Assembly: GCF_021389975.1 (NCBI RefSeq)
Contig: NZ_CP089981.1
Span: forward strand, 6,907,501-6,971,500
Length of the DNA: 64,000 bases
Direction of reading: 5' to 3'
Source of the DNA: Fulvivirga ulvae
GTDB taxonomy: Bacteria; Bacteroidota; Bacteroidia; Cytophagales; Cyclobacteriaceae
The position numbers and the translations under genes are program-made. Positions 1-8,301 of the stretch are shown in pieces (within the stretch, counting starts at the first letter, position 1; each line of letters opens with the position of its first letter). The notes under the pieces are model-generated. The model saw nothing but the letters and a program-made list of their open reading frames with translations. It did not search any database and was not told the DNA's origin.

Positions 1-460
1 CCAGCGATTTTGTAAGGAAGGCTTTATTAGGCTCTCCCAGGTCTTTTTCAGGATTACCGGAAATGACTTCAAAACTGAAAACCTTAAAAAAACTGGAATC
101 TGCAAACAGCACGTGGTCGACTACAAACTTCTCGTTACCGATCACGGCCAAAGGGCGGTCATCGCTATGGTAGAGTGTAGAGGCTTCAAACTCGGTGAAA
201 TCATTCTTCAGCGCACCGATCATCGGGTAAGGAACACTTTTATCTGTATCTAGACCCGTAGCACTCTCCGACTCCCGGATCACTCTGTAAATACGGTCGG
301 CATCCTTATGGAACTCGTCAAAGCTCAACTCCTGATTGATATACACAAAAATGATCAGGCTGGCGGTAATACCCATAGTAAGCCCGATGATGTTGATCAA
401 TGAATACCACTTGTTCTTTTGCAGGTTTCTGATGGTGATACGTAAATAATTTTTCAGCAT
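1..460 (-). CDS. ABC transporter permease, MacB/FtsX family (N-terminal part)
   Basis: This is the first 153 codons of a gene that runs off the left edge. The protein begins MLKNYLRITIRNLQKNK, followed by a hydrophobic helix (about residues 20-42) and then FDEFHKDADRIYRV. This is the usual start of Bacteroidota MacB/FtsX-type permeases, in which one helix is followed by a MacB_PCD periplasmic domain that begins here. The FtsX core and C-terminal helices lie outside the window. In Cytophagales such permeases are often scattered near NtrC-type regulators, and one lies divergently at 988. The substrate cannot be told from the sequence. The ATG is at 458-460. Confidence 0.85.
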   Translation of the reverse strand, partial: MLKNYLRITIRNLQKNKWYSLINIIGLTMGITASLIIFVYINQELSFDEFHKDADRIYRVIRESESATGLDTDKSVPYPMIGALKNDFTEFEASTLYHSDDRPLAVIGNEKFVVDHVLFADSSFFKVFSFEVISGNPEKDLGEPNKAFLTKSL

Positions 461-630
461 AGCTTATAAATTCCTCTGGTTCTGATCTTACCGGACAATA
501 GCCAAAATCAATGCCACCACACAAATTACCCATTTTTGAGCAATTTGAAGCCATGTCCAAAATTAAATGTATCGGAAACGATACACCTGCACGTTTGTTT
601 ATGATACAGTTTTTGTAGATTTGGAGTCTT

Positions 631-1002
631 GAGTCTTGAGTAAACCGCCACTGTCTCAATACTCAATACTAAAATCTAAATACTAACCAATGAAGGTACC
701 TGCCTGTGTAGTCATGAGTAATGAGTCGCGAGTCTTGAGTAAACCGCCACTGTCGCAATACGCAATACTAAAATCTAAATACTAACAAAAATGAAGACAC
801 CTGCCTGTGTAGTTATGAGTAATGAGTCACGAGTCTTGAGTAAACCGCCACTGTCTCAATACTCAATACTAAAATCTAAATACTAAAAATGAAGACACCT
901 GCCTATGTAGTCATGAGTAATGAGTCGCGAGTCTTGAGTAAACCGTCACCGTCTCAATACTCAATACTAAAATCTAAATACTAACCAATGAAGGTACCTG
1001 CC
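631..1002. repeat. Tandem repeat array, about 99-bp unit, ending inside the regulator start
   Basis: A unit of 98-101 bp is repeated. The landmark GAGTCTTGAG recurs at 631, 730, 831 and 929, and ATGAAG(G/A)(T/C)ACCTGCC recurs at 690, 791, 889 and 988. The last ATG is the start codon of the sigma-54 regulator, so its first five codons and its leader have been multiplied upstream. Units differ by a few substitutions. The array occupies the whole promoter-proximal region of the regulator and may affect its expression through upstream decoy starts. Confidence 0.9.
690..984 (+). other. Three tandem 31-codon small ORFs within the repeat array
   Basis: ATG-to-TAA frames lie at 690-785, 791-886 and 889-984, each exactly 96 nt and each ending in SKY before TAA. 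All begin MKVPAC, MKTPAC or MKTPAY and continue VVMSNESRVLSKP. Differences between copies are partly synonymous (GTC/GTT, TCG/TCA). Spacers between the frames are only 2-5 bp, and the last is 3 bp before the regulator ATG. They may be leader peptides translated ahead of the regulator, or just a by-product of start-codon duplication. There is no proof of translation. Confidence 0.35.
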
Positions 1003-2358
1003 AATATACTTATTGTGGATGATGACCGGGATGTGCTTGAAACTGCACGGATGTTTCTCAAGCAGGAGTTCTCTTCTGTGGATATTGAGGAAGATCCTTC
1101 TAAAATACCTGGTTATTTTGAGATCAAGGATTATGATGTTATCCTGCTCGACATGAATTTCAAAAAAGGGATGAATGACGGTGAAGAGGGTTTTTACTGG
1201 CTGGGTGAGATCCTCAAAATTGATCCGCAGGCGATTGTAATCCTGATCACCGCTTATGGTGAGGTGGATGTGGCCGTAAAAGCTATGAAGGAAGGGGCAA
1301 CGGATTTTGTGCTTAAACCCTGGAAGAACCAAAAGCTACTGGGCACCATACTTTCAGCATTGCAGCTTAGGAAATCAAAGAAAGAGGTGGTACGCCTAAA
1401 GGAAACACAGAATACGCTAAACAGGGACAAGCCTCATAATTTTAATGATTTTATCGGTGAGTCGCCAGCCATACAGCGGGTCAAGGAGTTGATCACTAAA
1501 GTAGCTAAAACAGATGCAGACGTATTGATTTTAGGCGAGAATGGCACCGGAAAGGAGCTTGTAGCACGGGCTATACACAATCTTTCACTGCGAAAGGACG
1601 AGATCTTTATCAGTGTTGACCTCGGTGCTATCAGCGAAACGCTCTTTGAAAGTGAGCTTTTCGGGCATGTGAAAGGGGCATTTACAGACGCCAAACAGGG
1701 CAAGCCGGGAAGGTTTGAGCTGGCCAATGAAGGCACTATATTCCTTGATGAAATTGGTAACCTCTCATTGCCATTACAGGCTAAGTTGCTCACTGTATTG
1801 CAAAGCCGCAAGATCAGAAGAGTGGGTGCCAACCGTGAAATCGATGTAGATTTCAGGCTCGTTTGCGCTACAAATATGCCGCTAAGCGAGATGGTGTATG
1901 AGCAAAAATTCAGACAGGACCTGCTGTACCGCATCAATACAGTCGAAATCAGGATACCCTCATTGCGTGAGCGTATTGAAGATATTCCTTTGCTGGTAGA
2001 CCACTTCCTGGGCATTTATTCCCGAAAGTACCATAAGCAAAATTTGTCCATTAATAAACATACCGTGGAGAAACTCAAAAATTACCACTGGCCGGGCAAC
2101 ATCCGGGAGCTGCAGCATGCCGTGGAGCGTGCCGTGATCCTCAGCGAAGGGGAAACCATCAGTTCGGTAGAGTCATTCATCAGCCCGACTACCTCCATAC
2201 ACCGGGTACCTTCTCAGGCCAAAACACTGGATGAAATGGAGCGTGATTTCATTTTGCAGTCACTGGAAGAAAATAATGGCAATGTAACACAAACAGCTAA
2301 AAGCCTTGGGTTGACCCGAACAGCGCTGTATCGGCGTATGAACAAACATGGAATTTAG
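988..2358 (+). CDS. Sigma-54-dependent response regulator (NtrC family)
   Basis: The 456-residue protein is a three-domain bacterial enhancer-binding protein. An N-terminal receiver domain has DDD at 11-13 and phosphoacceptor Asp55 in ILLDMNF. A central AAA+ domain has Walker A GENGTGKE near 183-190, the sigma-54 contact loop GAFTDA near 231 (GAFTGA in the classic form) and Walker B IFLDEIGN. A C-terminal Fis-type helix-turn-helix ends TAKSLGLTRTALYRRMNKHGI. It should activate sigma-54 promoters after phosphorylation. A cognate histidine kinase would normally follow, but none does; the next gene is a peptidase. The repeat array carries copies of its start. Confidence 0.95.
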   Translation: MKVPANILIVDDDRDVLETARMFLKQEFSSVDIEEDPSKIPGYFEIKDYDVILLDMNFKKGMNDGEEGFYWLGEILKIDPQAIVILITAYGEVDVAVKAMKEGATDFVLKPWKNQKLLGTILSALQLRKSKKEVVRLKETQNTLNRDKPHNFNDFIGESPAIQRVKELITKVAKTDADVLILGENGTGKELVARAIHNLSLRKDEIFISVDLGAISETLFESELFGHVKGAFTDAKQGKPGRFELANEGTIFLDEIGNLSLPLQAKLLTVLQSRKIRRVGANREIDVDFRLVCATNMPLSEMVYEQKFRQDLLYRINTVEIRIPSLRERIEDIPLLVDHFLGIYSRKYHKQNLSINKHTVEKLKNYHWPGNIRELQHAVERAVILSEGETISSVESFISPTTSIHRVPSQAKTLDEMERDFILQSLEENNGNVTQTAKSLGLTRTALYRRMNKHGI

Positions 2359-2759
2359 AAAATCATTTTGTTTATTAGAAGAAGTGGCATATGGTCTTTA
2401 TTGATATGGTTGTTTATTGCCGTTCAAGCTATTAACTCGTATGTCACAGACATCCGTCTCAACATACGATTTCTAATAATCAAGATAAAGTACAATTATA
2501 TTGGGTAGGTCACCAAGTCAGGCAAATAAACATGCCAATCCCTTCAATTCACATTATTCTGCCCGTGACAGGTCATTTTCCATCCTGCCACTTACTTGTT
2601 TGAACATGCTTTGCCCCTGTCCAATAGCTCACCACATACTAAAATAACCCAAATATCAGCAACTAACCTACCATGTAAGTTTCCTGTCTTGTTTCAATTG
2701 TATTCTGGCCGCTTCTCCCATACATTTAGGCCAACCTAAAACCAAAAACCAATTTTATT
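2359..2759. other. Intergenic region with a possible kinase-start remnant
   Basis: This 401-bp gap holds no intact gene. An ATG at 2348, overlapping the end of the regulator, opens MEFRKSFCLLEEVAYGLY and stops. The frame beyond the stop stays open to about 2478. MEFRK-like starts overlapping the regulator stop are where the partner kinase gene would be expected, so this may be a decayed remnant. The similarity is too short to be sure. The rest is A/T-rich leader of the peptidase gene. Confidence 0.25.
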
Positions 2760-4988
2760 ATGAAAAATCGTAAACCCATCATGGCATGGATCGTATTTCT
2801 ATGCCTCATGAACTATTCTGTATGGTCTCAGGACCAGGAGATGAGCAAGCAGGAATCATTTTATGCCACAGTGACCACCGATGATGCCCGTGAGTTGCAA
2901 AAACTCTATCCGGGCGAAGTGGTGATCCACGAAAGTGCTGACGGTGTGAGTGCCGTAAAAATGACTGTAAATGCGGCTGACCACCTTCACCATAATGTGC
3001 TTACACATGGCCCTGGTTATGTGTATATGCCATCGCTGGAGAAAGCCAGGGAGTCAATTAAAGAGGCCAAGGCTAAAAAGGCAGCCAAACAGGTCCAGCT
3101 TGCCATTAATTATACTATTGACCAAGACGTTTATGTAAACCAAAGCCTTAATCTGGTAGATAATTATGAGATTGAAAACACCACGCAAATGCTGGTGGGC
3201 TATGGTACCCGGTACCACACTTACAGCTCTGCCACACAATCGGTGGTGGACATCAGGGCCAAATGGGCCAACATGGCTGCCGGCAGAAGTGATATCTCCA
3301 CCAGGCTCGTCAATCACTCCTCTACCAACATGCCTTCTGCGGTACTGACTATTCAGGGTACTACTTACCCTGATGAGTATGTTATCATCGGCGGGCATAT
3401 TGATTCTACCAACCCCAGGAACAATTCCAATGCTCCTGGCGCTGATGATGATGCCTCCGGAATAGCCACCATTACCGAGGCCGCACGCGTGCTGATTGAA
3501 ATGGACTTCCGCCCGCAAAGGACTATCGAGATCATGGCTTATGCAGCAGAAGAGGTAGGCCTGAGAGGCTCGGGAGAAATTGCTGAAGACTATGCAAACA
3601 ACAATGTAAATGTAATCGGCTATGCACAGTTTGATATGACCAACTACAAGGGGTCGACCTATGATGTGTACCTGATCGAGGACCAGTACACTACGCCAGT
3701 GCTGAACAATTTTATGAAGCAGCTGATGAATCATTATAATTCATCCGGCCCCCATCAACTGACCTACTCATCTACACAGTGCAATTACGGTTGCTCTGAC
3801 CATGCCAGTTGGGAATCTGAAGGTTACAACGCTACTTTCCCTTTTGAAGCCAGTTTCAGCGGCAGCAATCCATACATCCACACGTCGTCGGACACTTATA
3901 ACCAGGCGCCACTGCCCAATTCGGTACACGCTGCCAAGTTTGCCAAGCTGGCGCTGGAATTTTTGATTGAAACCGCAAAAGCAGATGGTGGTACAAACCC
4001 TACCTGCAATGTACCTTCAGGTCTTTCTTCTTCCAGTATCACTACATCATCTGCCACGGTATCGTGGAGTTCAGCTTCCGGCGCTGCCAGCTACGGCATC
4101 CGGTATCGTATTGCAGGAGGCTCCTGGGTATCAACTACCAGTAGTTCCACTTCAAAATCACTAAGTGGCCTGACTGCCGACACTAATTACGAGTTTCAGG
4201 TGAAGTCCGTCTGCTCAGGACAGGAGTCTGCCTATTCCTCCAGTGCCACTTTCCGCACTTTGAGCAACAATCCGGTAAGCTACTGCACCTCTTCCGGTAA
4301 TGATGTCAGCTATGAGTGGATAGCAAATGTAACGGTAGGCAGCCTTAACAACAGCTCTTCATCTGACGGTGGCTATGCTGACAACACCAGCCAGTCCGTT
4401 TCGCTTACAGCAGGCAACACCTACAGCGTTAGCCTGACGCCCGGCTTCATGTATTCCAGCTACAGTGAAGTGTGGAGAGTATGGATCGACTACAACCACG
4501 ACGGAGACTTTACGGACTCGGGAGAGCAGGTGTACAGTGGTACCAGTTCATCCACTTCCTCCGGCTCGTTTACCGTGCCTTCCGGAGCCTCATCGGTCAC
4601 TACTCGCATGAGGGTTAGTATGCGCTACAGAAATGCACCTTCAAGCTGCGGAAGTTTTGATTATGGAGAGGTGGAAGATTATACGGTAAGCATCAATGGC
4701 TCCTCACTGGCCTCAAAAGGTGGCGCCGAAACAGCCAGGGAAGCAGCGGGCATGAAGATATTTCCTAACCCTGCCAATACGGAAACTATAGCGCTGACCA
4801 TTGAGGACGGTTTTGAAGATAAAGGACTGGTAAGAATAATGACACTTGATGGCAAGACGCTGGAAACCAAGACTATTTTGGAGCCTCGCGTGGAAGTGGA
4901 TATCAGCAGACTGCCTGCCGGTCACACTTACATTCTGGTATTTGAATCAGGTGATATTAAAAAGACGCAGAGTTTTATAAAGCAGTAG
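2760..4988 (+). CDS. Secreted M28-family zinc aminopeptidase with FN3, GEVED and T9SS sorting domains
   Basis: The 742-residue protein has a signal peptide (about 1-23, ending VWSQ), an N-terminal propeptide-like region and an M28 peptidase domain. Zinc-ligand motifs are visible in order: GGHIDS, GADDDASG, AYAAEEVGLRG, AQFDM and YIHTSSDT. A fibronectin type III domain follows (from about 420), then a GEVED domain (VWIDYNHDGDFTDSGEQV ... DYGEVEDYTV). A C-terminal type A T9SS sorting domain starts KIFPNPANTE. The product is expected to be exported by the type IX system and to cleave peptides outside the cell. It stands alone, with a terminator 75 bp downstream. Confidence 0.95.
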   Translation: MKNRKPIMAWIVFLCLMNYSVWSQDQEMSKQESFYATVTTDDARELQKLYPGEVVIHESADGVSAVKMTVNAADHLHHNVLTHGPGYVYMPSLEKARESIKEAKAKKAAKQVQLAINYTIDQDVYVNQSLNLVDNYEIENTTQMLVGYGTRYHTYSSATQSVVDIRAKWANMAAGRSDISTRLVNHSSTNMPSAVLTIQGTTYPDEYVIIGGHIDSTNPRNNSNAPGADDDASGIATITEAARVLIEMDFRPQRTIEIMAYAAEEVGLRGSGEIAEDYANNNVNVIGYAQFDMTNYKGSTYDVYLIEDQYTTPVLNNFMKQLMNHYNSSGPHQLTYSSTQCNYGCSDHASWESEGYNATFPFEASFSGSNPYIHTSSDTYNQAPLPNSVHAAKFAKLALEFLIETAKADGGTNPTCNVPSGLSSSSITTSSATVSWSSASGAASYGIRYRIAGGSWVSTTSSSTSKSLSGLTADTNYEFQVKSVCSGQESAYSSSATFRTLSNNPVSYCTSSGNDVSYEWIANVTVGSLNNSSSSDGGYADNTSQSVSLTAGNTYSVSLTPGFMYSSYSEVWRVWIDYNHDGDFTDSGEQVYSGTSSSTSSGSFTVPSGASSVTTRMRVSMRYRNAPSSCGSFDYGEVEDYTVSINGSSLASKGGAETAREAAGMKIFPNPANTETIALTIEDGFEDKGLVRIMTLDGKTLETKTILEPRVEVDISRLPAGHTYILVFESGDIKKTQSFIKQ

Positions 4989-5061
4989 TAGTAGTAGTAA
5001 ACGGCGCCGGCAGAAAAAGCTTCATTAGGGGGAAGCAAGGTTCCTGCATGGCACCTCGAGT

Positions 5062-5098
5062 GAAAACCACCTCCGTTTTGGGGTGGTTTTTTCTTTTA
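5062..5098 (+). terminator. Rho-independent terminator after the M28 peptidase
   Basis: The stem AAAACCACC pairs with GGTGGTTTT across a short loop and is followed by a T-rich run. It lies between the peptidase and the convergent J-domain gene, so it may serve both directions. Confidence 0.8.
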
Positions 5099-5112
5099 AA
5101 AGAATTATGCTT

Positions 5113-5559
5113 CTAAGCTACTTCGAGGTCTTTCTTAGACTTTCTATATAGATAGGTATTGAAAATATTCCTCTTGGCAAATCGGTAAGGGTTATCACAA
5201 TTAACCATTTTGGAAACTACATTTTTGTTGACTCCAAAGTACTCATAGGTTGTGCCATCAAGAAATGAGATTTCGAGCAGCAGTCCTTTGTGTTTAAAGT
5301 CCGCTATGCCTGATGTGCTTGTGGTTACGCGGTATTCTTCCAGGTTAGCCTCTTTGGTCTCCGGAGCTATACTCACCAAAAAATAATATCCATCGATGAT
5401 CTTAAGGCTTTTTTCCTCTGCAATAGCTTTTTCTGCCTCATCTTGAAATTTATCAGGATGCCACTCTTTTACAAGGTTTCTGTAAGTGGTTTTTAATTGT
5501 TTAAGATCTGTATTGGCATCAGCACTAAACAGCTTGCGGTATTCATTTATACGCTTCAT
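5113..5559 (-). CDS. J-domain and KTSC-domain protein
   Basis: An N-terminal J-domain has the diagnostic HPD in KEWHPDKF, after TDLKQLKTTYRNLV. The C-terminal half contains LLEISFLDGTTYEYFGVNKNVVSKM ending in FNTYLYRK, which fits the KTSC domain. Fusions of these two domains occur in Bacteroidota as single cytoplasmic proteins; their role is unknown, perhaps DnaK co-chaperone activity. I prefer the ATG at 5559 (MKRINEYRKLF) over an in-frame ATG at 5586 because the J-domain begins there. The gene is monocistronic and converges on the M28 peptidase. Confidence 0.85.
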   Translation of the reverse strand: MKRINEYRKLFSADANTDLKQLKTTYRNLVKEWHPDKFQDEAEKAIAEEKSLKIIDGYYFLVSIAPETKEANLEEYRVTTSTSGIADFKHKGLLLEISFLDGTTYEYFGVNKNVVSKMVNCDNPYRFAKRNIFNTYLYRKSKKDLEVA

Positions 5560-5836
5560 CGCGATAGGGGTAAAATTAAGCCGCAAAGCTAATGGTAAAT
5601 TCCTCCGAAATGATAAACCTGAACATTCTTTATTTTCAGCTAAACCCAGCTCTTCTGAAACTAATGTTGATATTGCATCACATTCTCACACAATGTAAAC
5701 CAAAACAAGCTAAATACATCTGGCACAAGCAAATAATAAAACTCAAACACTTACTCGTTCATTGCAGTCACTTACTCATTTGTCAGGTTTTGCTCGTTAG
5801 GGCAACCTAGTTTCGGGGTAAAAATTAAGTATACCC

Positions 5837-7840
5837 ATGAACACGAATAAGAATTTTATGCACCTCATAAGCTACAGATCAGTTATCAGGCTTCTTTTGA
5901 TAATAATTGTACTGCCGATGACTTTCATTACCCTGTCTAATTGCTCCGGAGATGACGCTGACCCTCAGCCTGAACCTACCGCAGCCTCGGAGATCCGGTC
6001 CATCTCCCCCACCAGCGGCTATGTTGGTGATACCATTGAGATCACAGGAACTAACTTTGGAAGCCAGATGTCTACAAACACGGTAAGGTTTAATGCTATC
6101 ACAGCAAAATTAACGGCGGCAACCGCAACCAAGCTTACCGTGACAGTGCCTGCCGGTGCTACCTCAGGAAAAGTAAGTGTAGTAACAAATGCCGACACAG
6201 CAACCGGACCTGAATTTACTGTTTTATCTCTTCATTCGGTTGATTCGTTTTCACCAAGATCAGGGGAAGTAGGCACTGAAGTGATTATTTCAGGAAGTAA
6301 CTTTGGCAGTAACAAGAGCCTGGTTACACTTACTCTCAATAGCCTTTCTATTCCTGTACTTGCCGTTAATGATACTCAAATCACAGCCTCCATTCCAACC
6401 GGAGCAGCTACAGGAAAATTTACTGTCACCATCAATGGTAAAGCAGTAGAGTCTGCCACCACCTTTAGCCTGATCACTGAAAATCCCGTAATCTCTAATT
6501 TTTATCCATCCGGAGGGGTAGCAGGTGGGCAGGTTATTATTGCCGGCTCCAACTTCAGCCTCACTCCTGAAGATAATATTGTAAAATTCAACGGAGTGGC
6601 AGCCAAAGTTATCAACGCTTCTTCCTCACAGCTTAAAGTGATAACAAACTACGGTACTACCACCGGCAAAATTGAAATAACGGTTACCGGAAAATCAGGT
6701 ATATCAGCCATGGATTTTGAAATACTGGCACCGGTAGTTACTTCATTTGGTCCTGATAAGGCAGGGATTGGCTCTACGATACAACTCTACGGCAGTAATT
6801 TTGGTGACAGCCTTGAGTTAATCAAGGTAAAATTCAACGGGGTCGAAACCGAGCCTTATTACCTGCCTAGTACTAATATAGTATGGGTAAGAGTACCTTC
6901 AGGAGCAACCACGGGTAAAATCACCGTGAATGTCGGGGGTACTGATGGCGTATCCGCAACTGATTTCACCGTGTTGCCCGGACTATGGGAAAAGATAGCA
7001 CAGTTACCCCAGTCACCAAGCAGAATGGATGCCATCACTTTTTCTTACGGAAGCAAAGTTTACGCAGGACTTGGGCAATTACAAACCAAAGATTTCTGGG
7101 AATACAACCCTGACTCCGACACCTGGACACAAAAGGCGGATTTCGGAGGCACATCCAGGGCTTACGCTTCAGCATTTACATTATCAGGCAAAGGTTATGT
7201 AATAGGTGGTGCAAACAATGAGTCCCCTTATAATCAACTCAGTGAAGTCTGGCAATACGACCCTTCAGCAAACACATGGACACAAAAGGCGGATTTTCCG
7301 GGAGGGCCAAAACTCCATGCTGTAGCTTTTAACATTTATGGCAAGGGGTACATTACAACAGGAAAATCAGATAATGCTTACAAAAAAGATATGTGGGAAT
7401 ACGACCCGGACAGTGATACCTGGACTGAAAAAGCATCAATGCCCGCCTCCGCTTCCGTAAGAATATATGCTGCTGGCTTCAGTGTAAACGGAAAAGGATA
7501 TGTAGGTACAGGCTTTAATGGCTCGGTAAAGCTAAAAGACTTCTGGGAATTTGACCCTGTAGCCAACTCCTGGACTCAAAAGACAGATTTTCCCGGGGAT
7601 GCCAGAAATTCAGGCATTGGTTTTTCTACCGGCTCTTATGGGTATATGGGATTGGGTGTTACTAACGTAGCTCAAAGTGATTTTTATCAGTACAACCCTG
7701 TGGCAAACAGTTGGACCATGAAATCTAACCTGCCGTACACCATGCAACAGGTAGCCAGTACCAGCACTCCGGGTGGATATGGTTATATCATAGGAGGAAA
7801 CGGCTCTGTTAGCTCTACATTCAAATATATTGAAGACTAA
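5837..7840 (+). CDS. IPT/TIG and kelch-repeat lipoprotein
   Basis: The 667-residue protein has an N-terminal hydrophobic segment followed by a lipobox-like LSNC (Cys about 37), so it is probably an outer-membrane or surface lipoprotein. Four IPT/TIG immunoglobulin-like domains (about 50-380) each begin with a variant of I.SFSP.SG..G..V.I.G.NFG. The remainder is a six-bladed kelch propeller with repeated WEYDP.SDTWTQKADFP and G.GYV.GG. A ligand-binding or glycan-binding role is plausible but unproven. A terminator follows, and a DUF4907 gene comes next; that pairing recurs in this phylum. Confidence 0.9.
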   Translation: MNTNKNFMHLISYRSVIRLLLIIIVLPMTFITLSNCSGDDADPQPEPTAASEIRSISPTSGYVGDTIEITGTNFGSQMSTNTVRFNAITAKLTAATATKLTVTVPAGATSGKVSVVTNADTATGPEFTVLSLHSVDSFSPRSGEVGTEVIISGSNFGSNKSLVTLTLNSLSIPVLAVNDTQITASIPTGAATGKFTVTINGKAVESATTFSLITENPVISNFYPSGGVAGGQVIIAGSNFSLTPEDNIVKFNGVAAKVINASSSQLKVITNYGTTTGKIEITVTGKSGISAMDFEILAPVVTSFGPDKAGIGSTIQLYGSNFGDSLELIKVKFNGVETEPYYLPSTNIVWVRVPSGATTGKITVNVGGTDGVSATDFTVLPGLWEKIAQLPQSPSRMDAITFSYGSKVYAGLGQLQTKDFWEYNPDSDTWTQKADFGGTSRAYASAFTLSGKGYVIGGANNESPYNQLSEVWQYDPSANTWTQKADFPGGPKLHAVAFNIYGKGYITTGKSDNAYKKDMWEYDPDSDTWTEKASMPASASVRIYAAGFSVNGKGYVGTGFNGSVKLKDFWEFDPVANSWTQKTDFPGDARNSGIGFSTGSYGYMGLGVTNVAQSDFYQYNPVANSWTMKSNLPYTMQQVASTSTPGGYGYIIGGNGSVSSTFKYIED

Positions 7841-7853
7841 ACGATGTATAAAA

Positions 7854-7892
7854 TTCCCCGCACTTTAATAAACATTGTGCGGGGAGTTTCTC
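7854..7892 (+). terminator. Terminator between the kelch and DUF4907 genes
   Basis: TCCCCGCAC and GTGCGGGGA form a perfect 9-bp GC-rich stem around a 13-nt loop, followed by GTTTCTCTCT. The T-tract is imperfect, so some readthrough into the DUF4907 gene is possible. Confidence 0.7.
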
Positions 7893-7911
7893 TCTCATAA
7901 TCAAAAAAAAT

Positions 7912-8247
7912 ATGTTAAAGCTTATTCATTTACTTATGTTGACAACAGCGCTGGCCGCCTGCAGCCGAGTGGAAAATGCGCCCCTTATTTCAGCGCACAA
8001 GGGTACCTCCGGAGAAATTAAAATCATAGAGAATAATGATGGTAGCTTTGGTTATGAGATCTGGCTTAATGGCAAGAGGAAAATTATTCAACCCACCATA
8101 CCGGCAATCCACGGTCACAGAGGTTTTCTATCTGAATTAAGCGCCCGGAAAACGGCCGAACTTATGGTAAACAAAATCGAATCGGGAGAGATGCCCCCAA
8201 GCATAACCCTTGAAGAGCTTACTCAACTGGGAGCCCTTGACCAATAA
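7912..8247 (+). CDS. DUF4907-family small lipoprotein
   Basis: The 111-residue protein has a short signal sequence with lipobox LAAC (Cys17). The remainder matches the DUF4907 pattern as I know it: FGYEIWLNGKRKIIQPTIPAI, a central GHRGFLS, then ARKTAELMVNKIESGEMPPSITLEELTQLG. DUF4907 genes commonly sit beside kelch-repeat lipoproteins, as here. Function is unknown; a periplasmic partner of the kelch protein is an inference. A histidine kinase gene follows 54 bp later and may be cotranscribed. Confidence 0.8.
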   Translation: MLKLIHLLMLTTALAACSRVENAPLISAHKGTSGEIKIIENNDGSFGYEIWLNGKRKIIQPTIPAIHGHRGFLSELSARKTAELMVNKIESGEMPPSITLEELTQLGALDQ

Positions 8248-8301
8248 ATTTAGTAAGCCTCAGTGTATAAAGAGTGTCACTGTTTTTGGCTAATTTGTGA
8301 A

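Noticed and set aside
631..1002. CRISPR-like repeat array
   Set aside because: The whole ~99-bp unit repeats without unique spacers, and no cas gene is near. It is a tandem duplication of the gene start.
1434..2015. 193-codon minus-strand frame inside the sigma-54 regulator
   Set aside because: It is a shadow of the conserved AAA+ domain and has low-complexity composition.
3054..3734. 226-codon minus-strand frame inside the M28 peptidase gene
   Set aside because: It is a shadow of a strongly supported gene and encodes no recognisable domain.
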